A DNA stretch of 64,000 bases from positions 1 to 64,000 of the forward strand of contig DAOOQQ010000012.1 in assembly GCA_035388825.1 (NCBI GenBank), given 5' to 3'. Position numbers and translations under genes: made by a program. The DNA comes from MWAR01 sp035388825 (GTDB taxonomy: Bacteria; Muiribacteriota; Ozemobacteria; Ozemobacterales; Ozemobacteraceae). The notes under the pieces are model-generated. The model had not been told where the DNA came from, ran no database searches, and worked only from the letters and a program-made list of their open reading frames with translations. Every line of letters starts with the position of its first letter. Position 1 is the first letter of the stretch. Shown one piece after another: positions 17,127-25,168 of the stretch.

Positions 17127-19353
17127 GAGGTTCTCCGGGGCGGATGGAGGCTTTGCGCCGTTTTTCGTCGGCGTCGATCGCGTCGATCAGGCCCCGGCAC
17201 CAGCCGAACAGGTTCTGCCGATACTCCATGTGGTTCAGGCGGCCTTCTTCCTCCCGGGCGCGGATGAACAGCTCCAGCAGCCGGCAGCCTTTCCGGTGGA
17301 GGTCATAAGCCTGCTGGATCAGGGGGGCGAGCGCGGCCCGGGTGGGGCGGCCGGGCAGCGGCGAATCGAAGAAGGCCTCGGTCGCCATGGCCAGGGCCAG
17401 ATACCGGTTCTTCACGGTTTTCCGCACCCGGATGTCCTCGGGGGTCGGGGGCGGCTCGAGCCGGACGGCGATGCGCGTCAGAAGCTCGTTGCCGAGCAGG
17501 GCCAGACTGTAGACCTGTGCCTCGATGAGGCGGTCGGGCTGGCCGCGCAGGGTTTCCAGGGTGAGATCGTCGATCCGGTGGAAGATATTCTGGCTCTCGG
17601 GACCCAGGGCCTGGACGGGGAACGTCACGGCTTCGATCTGAGCGTAAGCCTGCTTGAGGGCTCGTTTCGGGAACACCGCGAGCTGAGCGTCGATGGCATC
17701 GACCAGCGAGTCGGATTTCAGGGGGTTGCAGGCAGGGACTTCCGGATGGGCTGGTTTTCTGGAAGGGGGCGGCGGGGCGCCGGGAACCTGCACCGCGTCA
17801 GCCTGGGATCGCTGCGATGCCGGCAGACCGGCGCCGACGTGCGATGCCTGGCGGTTCCACCAGGCCGCAGTGCCGAGAAGCCCCGCGTAGACTGCCGCAA
17901 CGAGGGTGGCCGGGATCCCGCCCACGTCGATGACCGCCATCGGCAGTGCCGCGCCCGTCTCGACGATGGCCATGAACCCGTCGAGAGCCAGCGAGAGGCC
18001 GGCCGCGAGAAACAGGGCGGCCTTGAACGAGACTGCGCTCAGGATCACGGTCAGAAGCGCGATGGGCAGGATGAAGTCGAAGGACCAGACGACCAGAGGA
18101 TTGACGATGAAGGCGGCGAGCGGAACCATCCCGAAATGCCAGGCGGCGAGAGGCATCGTGACCAGGCTCGCGGCCGTCGAAACGGCGAGATACCGCGCCA
18201 GGAGCCGGGGCAGGCGGAGCCGCATCAGCAGAGACTCGAGGGGCGGTCTTCCGAGCACGATGCCGAGAACCGCGAGAAAGCTGAGCTGGAACCCGACGTG
18301 GTGCACCCAGGCGGGCTCCCACAGCAGCAGCACGAGGGCCGCGGCGGCCAGAGGGCGCACCGGTCCCGGGTCTGCTTCGAACAGCGAGGCGACGGAGACG
18401 GCCACGTACATGACGACGGCCCGCCAGACCGAGGGCTGGCCCGACGTCAGCAGCGCGTAGAGCATCAGGACACCCACCGTGAGCAGGGCCCGGGAAAGCG
18501 GCGGCGTGCCGCTCCAGCGAAGCATCGCGGTCAGCACGAGCGCCAGCACGAGCAGATGCTGGCCCGACACCGCGAGCAGGTGCGAAACCCCCGTGTCGCG
18601 GAACAGCCGGCGATCGTCGCGGCTCAGCCGGCTCGTATCGCCGAGAAGAAGCCCCTGGACGAATCCCTGGTGGCGTTCGGGCAGCAGGCGGGAAACGGCA
18701 TCGCGCGTCAGCCGCTGCAGGTAGCCGACATTGGGGGCGAGCAGCGCGGCCCCGGAGGCTTCCGCGATTTCCGGGGTCCTGAACCGCGCCGGTCGCCGAC
18801 GGTCTTCGCCGACCGAGAGGCTGCCGGTGGCGGTGTACCGCTGGCCGGGTTCGGGAAGGAGCGCGTTGCGACGCGTTTCGATCCGGATGCCGCCCGGGAG
18901 AGCGATGCTTTGGGAGGCGGTTTCGAACACGGCCGTCTCGAGGGTGAACGAGAGCCCGCCGCGGGCAAGCGGCCGGAACTCCCCCGCGCACACGCCCGTG
19001 AGGCGGCCCGAGGCGCCATGGAACGGGACGAGCGCGGCGGGATCGACGTCCGAGACGGGGCGTGCCGCGCCCGCGAAGGTGCCGCAAGCGATCGCACAGC
19101 CCAGCAGCGGCAGCCAGGCTTCTGCTCCCCGGATCGGCACGAGCAGAGAAATCGCCGCCCCGCCGAGGGCGAAGGTGAGCGACAGCCATGCGCTCCAGGG
19201 GGGCAGGAAGCCGGCGAGCTGCAGGCCGATGATGAAGCCGGCCACGAACAGCGGCAGGATCTCCATGGCCTGGCCCGGACGATCCGCCTCATGGCGCCTG
19301 GAAGCAGCAGCCGCAAGGGGGGGGCGGCGGCCGGGGGTCGGCATCGCGGTCAT
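17113..19353 (-). CDS. comEC: ComEC/Rec2-type DNA channel without metallo-beta-lactamase domain
   Basis: A 746-residue polytopic membrane protein. Residues 30-95 hold the first membrane helices, about 100-210 the soluble OB-like part, and about 225-505 the Competence channel domain with the characteristic GVSHLLAVSGQHLLVL (255-270), SGQPSVWRAVVMYV and HHVGFQLSFLAVLG. ComEC carries single-stranded DNA across the inner membrane in transformation. Usual full-length proteins end in a metallo-beta-lactamase domain; here there is no HXHXDH motif, and residues 510-746 are instead a proline-rich linker and an unknown helical domain. The gene overlaps the comEA-like gene by 4 bases (ATGA) and the YdcF-like gene by 14. 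Confidence 0.85.
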   Translation of the reverse strand: MTAMPTPGRRPPLAAAASRRHEADRPGQAMEILPLFVAGFIIGLQLAGFLPPWSAWLSLTFALGGAAISLLVPIRGAEAWLPLLGCAIACGTFAGAARPVSDVDPAALVPFHGASGRLTGVCAGEFRPLARGGLSFTLETAVFETASQSIALPGGIRIETRRNALLPEPGQRYTATGSLSVGEDRRRPARFRTPEIAEASGAALLAPNVGYLQRLTRDAVSRLLPERHQGFVQGLLLGDTSRLSRDDRRLFRDTGVSHLLAVSGQHLLVLALVLTAMLRWSGTPPLSRALLTVGVLMLYALLTSGQPSVWRAVVMYVAVSVASLFEADPGPVRPLAAAALVLLLWEPAWVHHVGFQLSFLAVLGIVLGRPPLESLLMRLRLPRLLARYLAVSTAASLVTMPLAAWHFGMVPLAAFIVNPLVVWSFDFILPIALLTVILSAVSFKAALFLAAGLSLALDGFMAIVETGAALPMAVIDVGGIPATLVAAVYAGLLGTAAWWNRQASHVGAGLPASQRSQADAVQVPGAPPPPSRKPAHPEVPACNPLKSDSLVDAIDAQLAVFPKRALKQAYAQIEAVTFPVQALGPESQNIFHRIDDLTLETLRGQPDRLIEAQVYSLALLGNELLTRIAVRLEPPPTPEDIRVRKTVKNRYLALAMATEAFFDSPLPGRPTRAALAPLIQQAYDLHRKGCRLLELFIRAREEEGRLNHMEYRQNLFGWCRGLIDAIDADEKRRKASIRPGEPHERE

Positions 19354-19769
19354 GGGTTGAGACGCACGCCGGCAGCGCGCAGTTGGGCGATCCGGGCCGC
19401 GCCGAGTCCCGGCACCCGCTTGCTCAGGTCATTCCAGCTCAGGAAGGGGCCTTCCCGACGGGCGGCAAGCAGACGATCGGCGGTGACCGGCCCGATGCCC
19501 GGGCAGGCAAGCAGGGCCGACCGGTCGGCCTGATTGAGAAGCACCTGGGAAGCAGCCTGCGGGCCGGGTTCGGCGATCGGCTTCCCCCACATGCGCCCGT
19601 CGGGCCCCGGTGCGGCGTCGATGACGAGCTCCCCGAGGGGCACGGCATCGGCCGGCGCCGTGCCGCGCGGCGCCTGCCAGGCGGCGACGAGATTGATCAG
19701 CAGCGTGCCGAGAATCAGGATAAGGAACTGGCGGCGTTCGCCGGCGGTCGGCTCTGACACAGCCTCCAT
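19350..19769 (-). CDS. ComEA-like helix-hairpin-helix DNA-binding protein
   Basis: A 139-residue protein: one N-terminal membrane segment (FLILILGTLLINLVAAW), a short linker, and a C-terminal double helix-hairpin-helix: LNQADRSALLACPGIGPVTA, then RLLAARREGPFLSWNDLSKR and VPGLGAARIAQLRAAGV. ComEA proteins bind incoming double-stranded DNA in the periplasm and hand it to ComEC; the overlap with the comEC start supports that role. The ATG at 19769 sits within the end of the upstream unknown gene, 55 bases before that gene's stop, with GGGGGAAGG directly before it. Confidence 0.85.
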   Translation of the reverse strand: MEAVSEPTAGERRQFLILILGTLLINLVAAWQAPRGTAPADAVPLGELVIDAAPGPDGRMWGKPIAEPGPQAASQVLLNQADRSALLACPGIGPVTADRLLAARREGPFLSWNDLSKRVPGLGAARIAQLRAAGVRLNP

Positions 19770-20545
19770 CCTTCCCCCTCGGGCCGCACCGTCCAGGGAC
19801 GGGAGCCGAAAGCGTGTGATATCCAGGAAACACCGGCCAGCTCCCGGGCCGGCTCGGCGACGAACCGGTCCGCGTCGACGGCTATCCAGTTCCAGCCGCC
19901 GCGTTCCAGCGCGATCCGCACGGCCTTGCGCGGCAGGAAGGGGGCGGCAAGCCGCTCGATGGTCGCGATCGGCCAGCCGCCACACCCCTCGAGGAGATAC
20001 CGCCCAAGCAGGGGCGCGAACGGGAACAGCAGGGCGCCGATCAGGCGCAGGCCGTCGATGGGCATCCCCGGCTTCGGTGGCGCCTGTTTCCAGGCTTTCC
20101 GAACGGCGGCGAGCGCCGGATACGGGTGGTTCCGCAGGAGCAGGTGGTCCCGGGCGGCGAACGCGGCCGTCAGCCAGGCCGAGCAGTCCCAGGCTTCCGT
20201 CGGCGCAGACCCATCCGGGGCTCCGGCGGGGGACAGGGCCGCGCACATGCCGTCATGCACGAGCGCCAGCCACCGGAAGGCGGATTCCAGAAGCGCGGCC
20301 TCCGGAGGAACGGTGCCGGATGTAATCGATGCGATACATAACGCATCATATCCATACTCGTCGGCGACGGCGGCTTCAACGCCGAACCTCTCGGGGGAAA
20401 CGCCGGTCCAGTATTCCGTGCCGCTCCAGGCCGCCTCGGCCCGCCGGCGAACGTGCTCCTGCGCGGAACCGGACGGAAGCGGGTGGGTGCGTGGCCGGTC
20501 GAGGGCTTCGCGGGCGATCCGGTGCGGGTTGTACCGGACGCTCAT
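19715..20545 (-). CDS. Unknown protein in the com operon
   Basis: A 276-residue protein I do not recognise. Features: MSVRYNPHRIAREALDRPRT at the start, then a mostly helical body rich in alanine, leucine and tryptophan with WDCSAWLTAAFAARDHLLLR and IGALLFPFAPLLGRYLLEG, and C-terminal strands (WNWIAVDADRF, GSRPWTVRPEGEGWRL). The hydrophobic stretch near LIGALLFPFAPLLGRYL could be one membrane helix. It overlaps the gene before it by 4 bases and comEA by 55, so it is translated as part of the same operon and may belong to DNA uptake, which is inference only. Codons around 20326-20360 are AT-rich against a GC-rich background. Confidence 0.65.
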   Translation of the reverse strand: MSVRYNPHRIAREALDRPRTHPLPSGSAQEHVRRRAEAAWSGTEYWTGVSPERFGVEAAVADEYGYDALCIASITSGTVPPEAALLESAFRWLALVHDGMCAALSPAGAPDGSAPTEAWDCSAWLTAAFAARDHLLLRNHPYPALAAVRKAWKQAPPKPGMPIDGLRLIGALLFPFAPLLGRYLLEGCGGWPIATIERLAAPFLPRKAVRIALERGGWNWIAVDADRFVAEPARELAGVSWISHAFGSRPWTVRPEGEGWRLCQSRPPANAASSLS

Positions 20546-21255
20546 CGGCCCATCAGGCCCCAGAGCTGGTCGATCCGCCGGTTCTTGATGCCCGCCTCGT
20601 AGGCCAGGAAAAACAGCATCTCCCGCGCGTGATCGATGATCGCCTGCTCGTTCATCGCTTTTCCGCAGGCGACCAGCAGCCGCACTTCGGTCACGAAAAA
20701 GTCCTGATCCGTCGGCTGGGCGTTCTTCTCGGCGGCCAGGATACCCTTCATGACATCCTCATACCGTTTCGCCCCGAACTGTTCGACCAGGCTGTTCACC
20801 TCGCGGGCGGTCGCGACGAGCCGCCGGAACTCGGCGGCGTCGGGGCCGGTCAGCTTCGCGGCACGCTCTTCGGCGACCTTCACGGTCGCAGCGGCGCTCC
20901 GGAGCTGGAACGCCTCTTCGTAGGCCTGGATCAACGCGGCGCTGACGATCAGCTCGCCCAGCTCTTCGGGAGTGGTGAAGGTCGCGCCTTTCAGCCCCAT
21001 CAGCCGCCGGTACAGGCGCAGGTGGAGACTCTGCTCGGCTTCGGCTTTCGTGAAAGCCGTCAGGGCCAGGTCGCCGCGGTCCTGCTCGACGGCCAGCCGG
21101 CCTTCTTCCAGGTGGGCGTTGAACCGCTCCTGCGCCCGGGAGCCGAGAAAGAACGAGCCGCCGACGGCGGCCAGCACGAGGAAAACGACGGCGAACACGA
21201 CGACGACCCCCGCGGAGCCGCGGTGGCGCCTCACGAGACTGTCTTGGCTATTCAT
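20542..21255 (-). CDS. Single-pass membrane protein with helical repeat-like domain
   Basis: A 237-residue protein with a short basic N-terminus (MNSQDSLVRRHRG), one membrane helix (about 15-38, VVVVFAVVFLVLAAVGGSFF) and a helical domain beginning RAQERFNAHLEEGRLAVEQD that resembles a tetratricopeptide-type repeat (RGDLALTAFTKAEAEQSLHL). No family was recognised. It is the first gene of the operon leading to comEA and comEC. Start choice: a promoter (TTGCGG-17-TATAAT, 21263-21291) has its -10 over the alternative ATG at 21264, so transcription should begin at about 21256, immediately before ATG 21255. Confidence 0.7.
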   Translation of the reverse strand: MNSQDSLVRRHRGSAGVVVVFAVVFLVLAAVGGSFFLGSRAQERFNAHLEEGRLAVEQDRGDLALTAFTKAEAEQSLHLRLYRRLMGLKGATFTTPEELGELIVSAALIQAYEEAFQLRSAAATVKVAEERAAKLTGPDAAEFRRLVATAREVNSLVEQFGAKRYEDVMKGILAAEKNAQPTDQDFFVTEVRLLVACGKAMNEQAIIDHAREMLFFLAYEAGIKNRRIDQLWGLMGR

Positions 21256-21262
21256 CGGCGCC

Positions 21263-21291
21263 ATTATAGCCGCATCCCCGACGCCCCGCAA
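21263..21291 (-). promoter_or_regulatory. Promoter of the com-containing operon (probable leaderless start)
   Basis: Minus strand TTGCGG (21286-21291), 17-base spacer, perfect TATAAT (21263-21268). Expected start is about 21256, next to ATG 21255. Confidence 0.6.
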
Positions 21292-21340
21292 CTGTGACGT
21301 GGGGTTGCGTTCCCGGCCCGACGGCGGTACATCTTGGAAC

Positions 21341-23305
21341 ATGAACGCAACACAGCCTTCCACCGTCCCCGCCCCTTCCGCCCCCTTTCTTGTCGACCGC
21401 CCCCTGATGGGGCGGCTGATCGACGGCATGACGTATGCCGGCGGCGACAGCCGGTTCGGCTTCCTCGAGAAGCTGTGCGCCATCCATCGCCTCAACACCC
21501 TCGCGGCCCTGTTCGCGGCCCGTCACGGCTGGCTCGGCGCGAGCTTCTCCGCGATCGAGATCCTCACGACGCTCTACCACCTGCAGGTCGGCGACCCGAA
21601 CCGCCCGTCGGCCGCCCGCGACCTGGTGCTGCTTTCCAAGGGCCACGCCGCCGCCGCCCAGTATGCCGTTCTCGCCGCCTGCGGCCTCTTCCCGGTTGCG
21701 CGGCTGCTCTCCTACAAGGCCGCGGGAGGCCTGCCGGCGCACTGCGACCGCACGGTCCCCGGCGTCGATTCGGACAGCGGCTCCCTCGGCCAGGGCCTCT
21801 CGAAAGCCCTTGGCATTGCCGCCGCCCGCCGCCGCGCCGCCAACCCGCACCGGTGCTGGGTGCTTCTCGGCGACGGCGAGCTCCAGGAAGGCCAGGTGTT
21901 CGAGTCCCTGCTGACGCATGCGCGCATGGGGCTCACGAACTGCATCCCGATCATCGACCGCAATCATCTCCAGTCCGACAGCCGCTGTGCCGACATCAAG
22001 GACGCCCGCGACTGGAACGCGCTTCTCTCGGGAATCGGCCTGCGCGTCTTCCCCTGCGACGGCCACTCCGTCAAGGCGCTCGACCAGGCCTTCCGGGATG
22101 CCGCCGGGTGCGGCCGGCCGGCAATCGTGCTGGCCGAGACGTTCAAGGGCTACGGCACCTCCCTCACCTCGATGTCCCCCGATACGGCTCGCCGCAAAGG
22201 AGACTGGCACGGCCGGATCCCCGATTCCGCCGAGTATGCGGCGATGACGGCCGAACTCGTCGAACGTACCGGAGAGCCCGACATTGTCACCGCCCATGGC
22301 GCCTGGCGCCGTGCCCTGGAACAGGCGGGGAACGGCGCCACGATCGTTCCGGAGCCGGCCGTCCGCCCCGCGCGCCCCACGGCCACCGGCTTCACCGACG
22401 GCCTGCTGGACCAACTGGGGCGCCATCCGATGCTGTTCGTCCTCGACGCGGATCTCGAAAAATCCTGCAAACTCACCGAGGTCGCGCTCCGGTTTCCCGA
22501 GCGGTTCCTCGAGATCGGCATCAGCGAGCAGGACATGACCTCGGTCGCGGCCGGAGTCGCTCTCGGGGGGGGCGTCGGGGTCGTGAACACCTATGCCGCC
22601 TTCCACAAGCGCGCTCTTGATCAGGTGTTTGCTGTTGCCGCCGAGGGGCTGCCGCTCGTCATCGCCGGTCACTACGCCGGCCTTGATTACTTCACCGACG
22701 GAAAATCCCACCAGGCCCTCAACGACATCGGCCTGATGCGGGCCCTGGGAGTGATCGACGTCTACGAACCGCTCACCCCCGAAGATGCCGGGAATCTGCT
22801 TGCGATGCTGCTCGACCGGTTCGCCGCCGACCGCGCCGCAGGCCGCCGCTCGGTCCCTGCTTATGTCCGACTGCACCGCACGCCGCTTGCCGCCCCTCTG
22901 CCGCCCGCCGCCCGGGAAGCCGCCCTGCGGTGGAGGCTCTGGCCCTTCGAAGGCCGTAACGGCGGTTCGGATCACGGCTGCGTGCGCATCTTCGGCTCGG
23001 ATCCCCACCTGGTCTCCCGGGCTCTCGCCACGGCCTCGGCCACGGCAGCGGAGCGCGAAGAGAGGGTCGAGGTCGTTGGCTTCATCGATTACGCCGATCC
23101 CGACGGCGAGCTGCAGCGCCTGGCCCGCGGGGCGAAGCGCGTCGTGATGCTCGAGAGCCACCTGGCGGCCGGTGGCCCGGCCGAATGGCTCGCGGCGCGC
23201 GCGGGCGTCCCGGTCGTGCGGTTCGGCCCCGAACACCTGACGGGCTCGACGCGCACGTTCGACGAGATGCTGGCCGCGCAGCGCATGGACGCGTTTTCCC
23301 TCTGA
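21341..23305 (+). CDS. Transketolase (single-chain)
   Basis: A 654-residue thiamine-diphosphate enzyme of the pentose phosphate and carbon-rearrangement pathways. N-terminal half: GASFSAIEILTTLYHL, LLSKGHAAAAQYAVLAACG and the TPP/Mg site in WVLLGDGELQEGQVFE with NHLQSD; C-terminal pyrimidine domain: FLEIGISEQDMTSVAAGVAL and VNTYAAFHKRALDQ; then a C-terminal domain with VESHLA-like and MLESHLAAGGPAEWLA segments. The arrangement is of the type often split into two genes in anaerobes (about 300 + 310), here fused; it could also be related to DXP-synthase-like enzymes. The ATG at 21341 has no clear ribosome site; TTGCGT-17-TACATC (21305-21333) would give a leaderless mRNA. Confidence 0.85.
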   Translation: MNATQPSTVPAPSAPFLVDRPLMGRLIDGMTYAGGDSRFGFLEKLCAIHRLNTLAALFAARHGWLGASFSAIEILTTLYHLQVGDPNRPSAARDLVLLSKGHAAAAQYAVLAACGLFPVARLLSYKAAGGLPAHCDRTVPGVDSDSGSLGQGLSKALGIAAARRRAANPHRCWVLLGDGELQEGQVFESLLTHARMGLTNCIPIIDRNHLQSDSRCADIKDARDWNALLSGIGLRVFPCDGHSVKALDQAFRDAAGCGRPAIVLAETFKGYGTSLTSMSPDTARRKGDWHGRIPDSAEYAAMTAELVERTGEPDIVTAHGAWRRALEQAGNGATIVPEPAVRPARPTATGFTDGLLDQLGRHPMLFVLDADLEKSCKLTEVALRFPERFLEIGISEQDMTSVAAGVALGGGVGVVNTYAAFHKRALDQVFAVAAEGLPLVIAGHYAGLDYFTDGKSHQALNDIGLMRALGVIDVYEPLTPEDAGNLLAMLLDRFAADRAAGRRSVPAYVRLHRTPLAAPLPPAAREAALRWRLWPFEGRNGGSDHGCVRIFGSDPHLVSRALATASATAAEREERVEVVGFIDYADPDGELQRLARGAKRVVMLESHLAAGGPAEWLAARAGVPVVRFGPEHLTGSTRTFDEMLAAQRMDAFSL

Positions 23306-23310
23306 AACGA

Positions 23311-23345
23311 CGGCGGGGTGATGCCCGTGAGGCACCACCCCGCCG
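23311..23345. terminator. Strong hairpin between convergent genes
   Basis: CGGCGGGGTG (23311-23320) pairs perfectly with CACCCCGCCG (23336-23345), with inner TGCC/GGCA. It follows the transketolase stop and ends 17 bases before the DUF2225 stop on the other strand, so it can serve both. The T-run is poor (ATTGCTCG). Confidence 0.6.
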
Positions 23346-23362
23346 ATTGCTCGTTCTGAGAG

Positions 23363-24358
23363 CTATTGTTCCTCGTCGTCCGAGGGCTCGGGATTCTCGT
23401 CCTGTGGGACGTTGTCTTCGGTGGTGGATACGAACTCGTTCTCGGACTGGCGCATCTCGCGGGCCTGATTGACGAACCAGAGCATGATGCCCTGAGCCCC
23501 CGATGCCCCGTAGATGATCTGCTCGAGAAACTTGTTGCTCGATTCTATATCGCCGAGTTTCCTATGTGCGCCCGCGAGGATATACATGATCTCGAAGATG
23601 CGCGACTCCGGCATGTTCTCTTTCGGAATGCGCGATCCGTCGGGCATATACTGATCCTCGATGCTGGTCGCCTTGTTCGTGATCGTGAGGAAGTTCACCG
23701 CCTCGCGCAGATAGGCCGCCTCGAAGTCGCGGTAATCTTTTTTCTTCGCCTCGTCGGTCGTCAGTTCGGCGGCGTCCCGGCTGGCCCAGGCCCCGTTGAG
23801 ATACGTGTAGCCGAGGATCCGGTGGTTGGCGCGGCGGGCCTTGTAGCAGATCGCGGCCAGTTCGTAGGAGCGGACCGCCGCATCGAGGTCGCCGTCGCGC
23901 TGCAGCTCGTTGTACGGCTTGCCTTTCGCGATGATGTTCGTCGCCGACTTCTGCAGCAGGGGGGAAATGCGCCGCAGGATCGCGAGCTCATCCGCCGCGA
24001 TCTCCTTCAGCTTCTCCGCCGCCTGGTCCTTCCAGATTTGCTGGCCGGAGCTGGCGGCCCGGACACGGTTCTGGGCCTCCCACTGGGCCTTGTGACTCTG
24101 GAAATACTCTTTGCGCCGCAGATCGTCCTCGCTCATGCGCGGGCAGAAAAACTTGTCTTCGCCGGCATAGAAGCAGTGCGGACAGACGCAGATCGCGAAC
24201 AGACGCGGGTTGATCTGGCCGAGATACAACGGCCGGTAGTCGAAGTCCCGCTTGGAAATGCTGAACTGGGTCTTGCGCAGGGCAAACCGCATGAACGGCT
24301 TTTCGCAGACCGGGCAGGTGATCTGCTTCGGAAAGAACAATTTGTCATTTAATGCCAC
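23363..24358 (-). CDS. DUF2225 zinc-binding protein
   Basis: A 331-residue protein of the DUF2225 family. The N-terminus holds metal-binding cysteines, QITCPVCEKPFM and ICVCPHCFYAGED; this is followed by a helical TPR-like region (DLDAAVRSYELAAICYKARR, EAAYLREAVNFLTIT, RIFEIMYILAGAHRKLGDIE) and a very acidic tail. The function is not known. GTG 24358 is preferred because AGGGGGA lies 6 bases upstream; ATG 24385, nine codons earlier, has no such site. It is the last gene of the long minus-strand operon that includes ligA and queE. Confidence 0.8.
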   Translation of the reverse strand: MALNDKLFFPKQITCPVCEKPFMRFALRKTQFSISKRDFDYRPLYLGQINPRLFAICVCPHCFYAGEDKFFCPRMSEDDLRRKEYFQSHKAQWEAQNRVRAASSGQQIWKDQAAEKLKEIAADELAILRRISPLLQKSATNIIAKGKPYNELQRDGDLDAAVRSYELAAICYKARRANHRILGYTYLNGAWASRDAAELTTDEAKKKDYRDFEAAYLREAVNFLTITNKATSIEDQYMPDGSRIPKENMPESRIFEIMYILAGAHRKLGDIESSNKFLEQIIYGASGAQGIMLWFVNQAREMRQSENEFVSTTEDNVPQDENPEPSDDEEQ

Positions 24359-24418
24359 GACGTTCCCCCTGTGTGATACGTCCATGGATGGGCTGATTTT
24401 CGCAAGGATACAACAGAC

Positions 24419-25168
24419 TCAGGGGATCCGCAACAGTTTGTGTACCTGCGGAATCCAGCGGACTTCGGAAAAATGTGGGCGCAGCACCTGGAGCCACTCC
24501 AGGATGAGCCGGCTGTCCCAGTCCCCGAGCGAGGATGCGCTGGCCGAGAACGGCTGGACGACTGCTGTATAGCGATGCGTATCTATTTTCTCGAGTCCCC
24601 GGACGATCTCATCCGGATCATCGACGGCGTCGACGACCAGCTTGAGATACGAACGGTCCGGGGGAACGGCGGCGAGAAAGCGTCGGTGCCGCTCGGCCGT
24701 CCTGCCGTTCAGCCCCCACGTTTTCGACAGCTTCAGATCGACGCTCCAGAAGTCGATGAACTCCGCGACCTCGGCCGCTTCGTCCACCAGAGTCCCGTTC
24801 GTCTCGAGAAACACTTTCACCCCGTCACGGCGGCAGCAGCGCCCGAATTCGCGCACGAACCGCGCCTGGCAGAGGGGCTCGCCGCCGGTCAGGGAGACGC
24901 TGTGAAAATCCCCGAGCGGATACTCGCTCGAGACGAGGTCAAAGAGCGCCGTTGCGCCGATGGGATTCGCGATCTGCTGCGACCGTCGGCCCGGCCACGG
25001 GGCAAGCACGAAGCCCGGACCCGCTGCCCAGGACTTCCGGGTGTCGCAGGTTCTGCACAGCAGGTTGCACCCGGCAAACCGCACGAACAGCTGCATCAGG
25101 CCGACCTGCATCCCCTCCCCCTGGATCGAGGGAAACACCTCGATCAGCTCAGCCGCGGAATCAGCCAT
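24419..25168 (-). CDS. queE: 7-carboxy-7-deazaguanine synthase (radical SAM)
   Basis: A 249-residue radical SAM enzyme that converts carboxy-tetrahydropterin to 7-carboxy-7-deazaguanine in queuosine/preQ0 synthesis. Seen: FPSIQGEGMQVGLMQLFVRF, the cluster cysteines C34, C38 and C41 in CNLLCRTCDT, HSVSLTGGEPL, FLETNGTL, and FWSVDLKLSKTWG. The enzyme is somewhat longer than typical QueE, with an extra segment after the cysteines. The start overlaps the ligA end by 8 bases. The other queuosine genes (queC, queD, queF) are not in the window. Confidence 0.85.
   Translation of the reverse strand: MADSAAELIEVFPSIQGEGMQVGLMQLFVRFAGCNLLCRTCDTRKSWAAGPGFVLAPWPGRRSQQIANPIGATALFDLVSSEYPLGDFHSVSLTGGEPLCQARFVREFGRCCRRDGVKVFLETNGTLVDEAAEVAEFIDFWSVDLKLSKTWGLNGRTAERHRRFLAAVPPDRSYLKLVVDAVDDPDEIVRGLEKIDTHRYTAVVQPFSASASSLGDWDSRLILEWLQVLRPHFSEVRWIPQVHKLLRIP

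Noticed and set aside
20972..21340. N-terminal extension of transketolase
   Set aside because: It overlaps the start of the divergent com operon gene and its promoter, and the extension is arginine/serine-rich and unlike transketolase.
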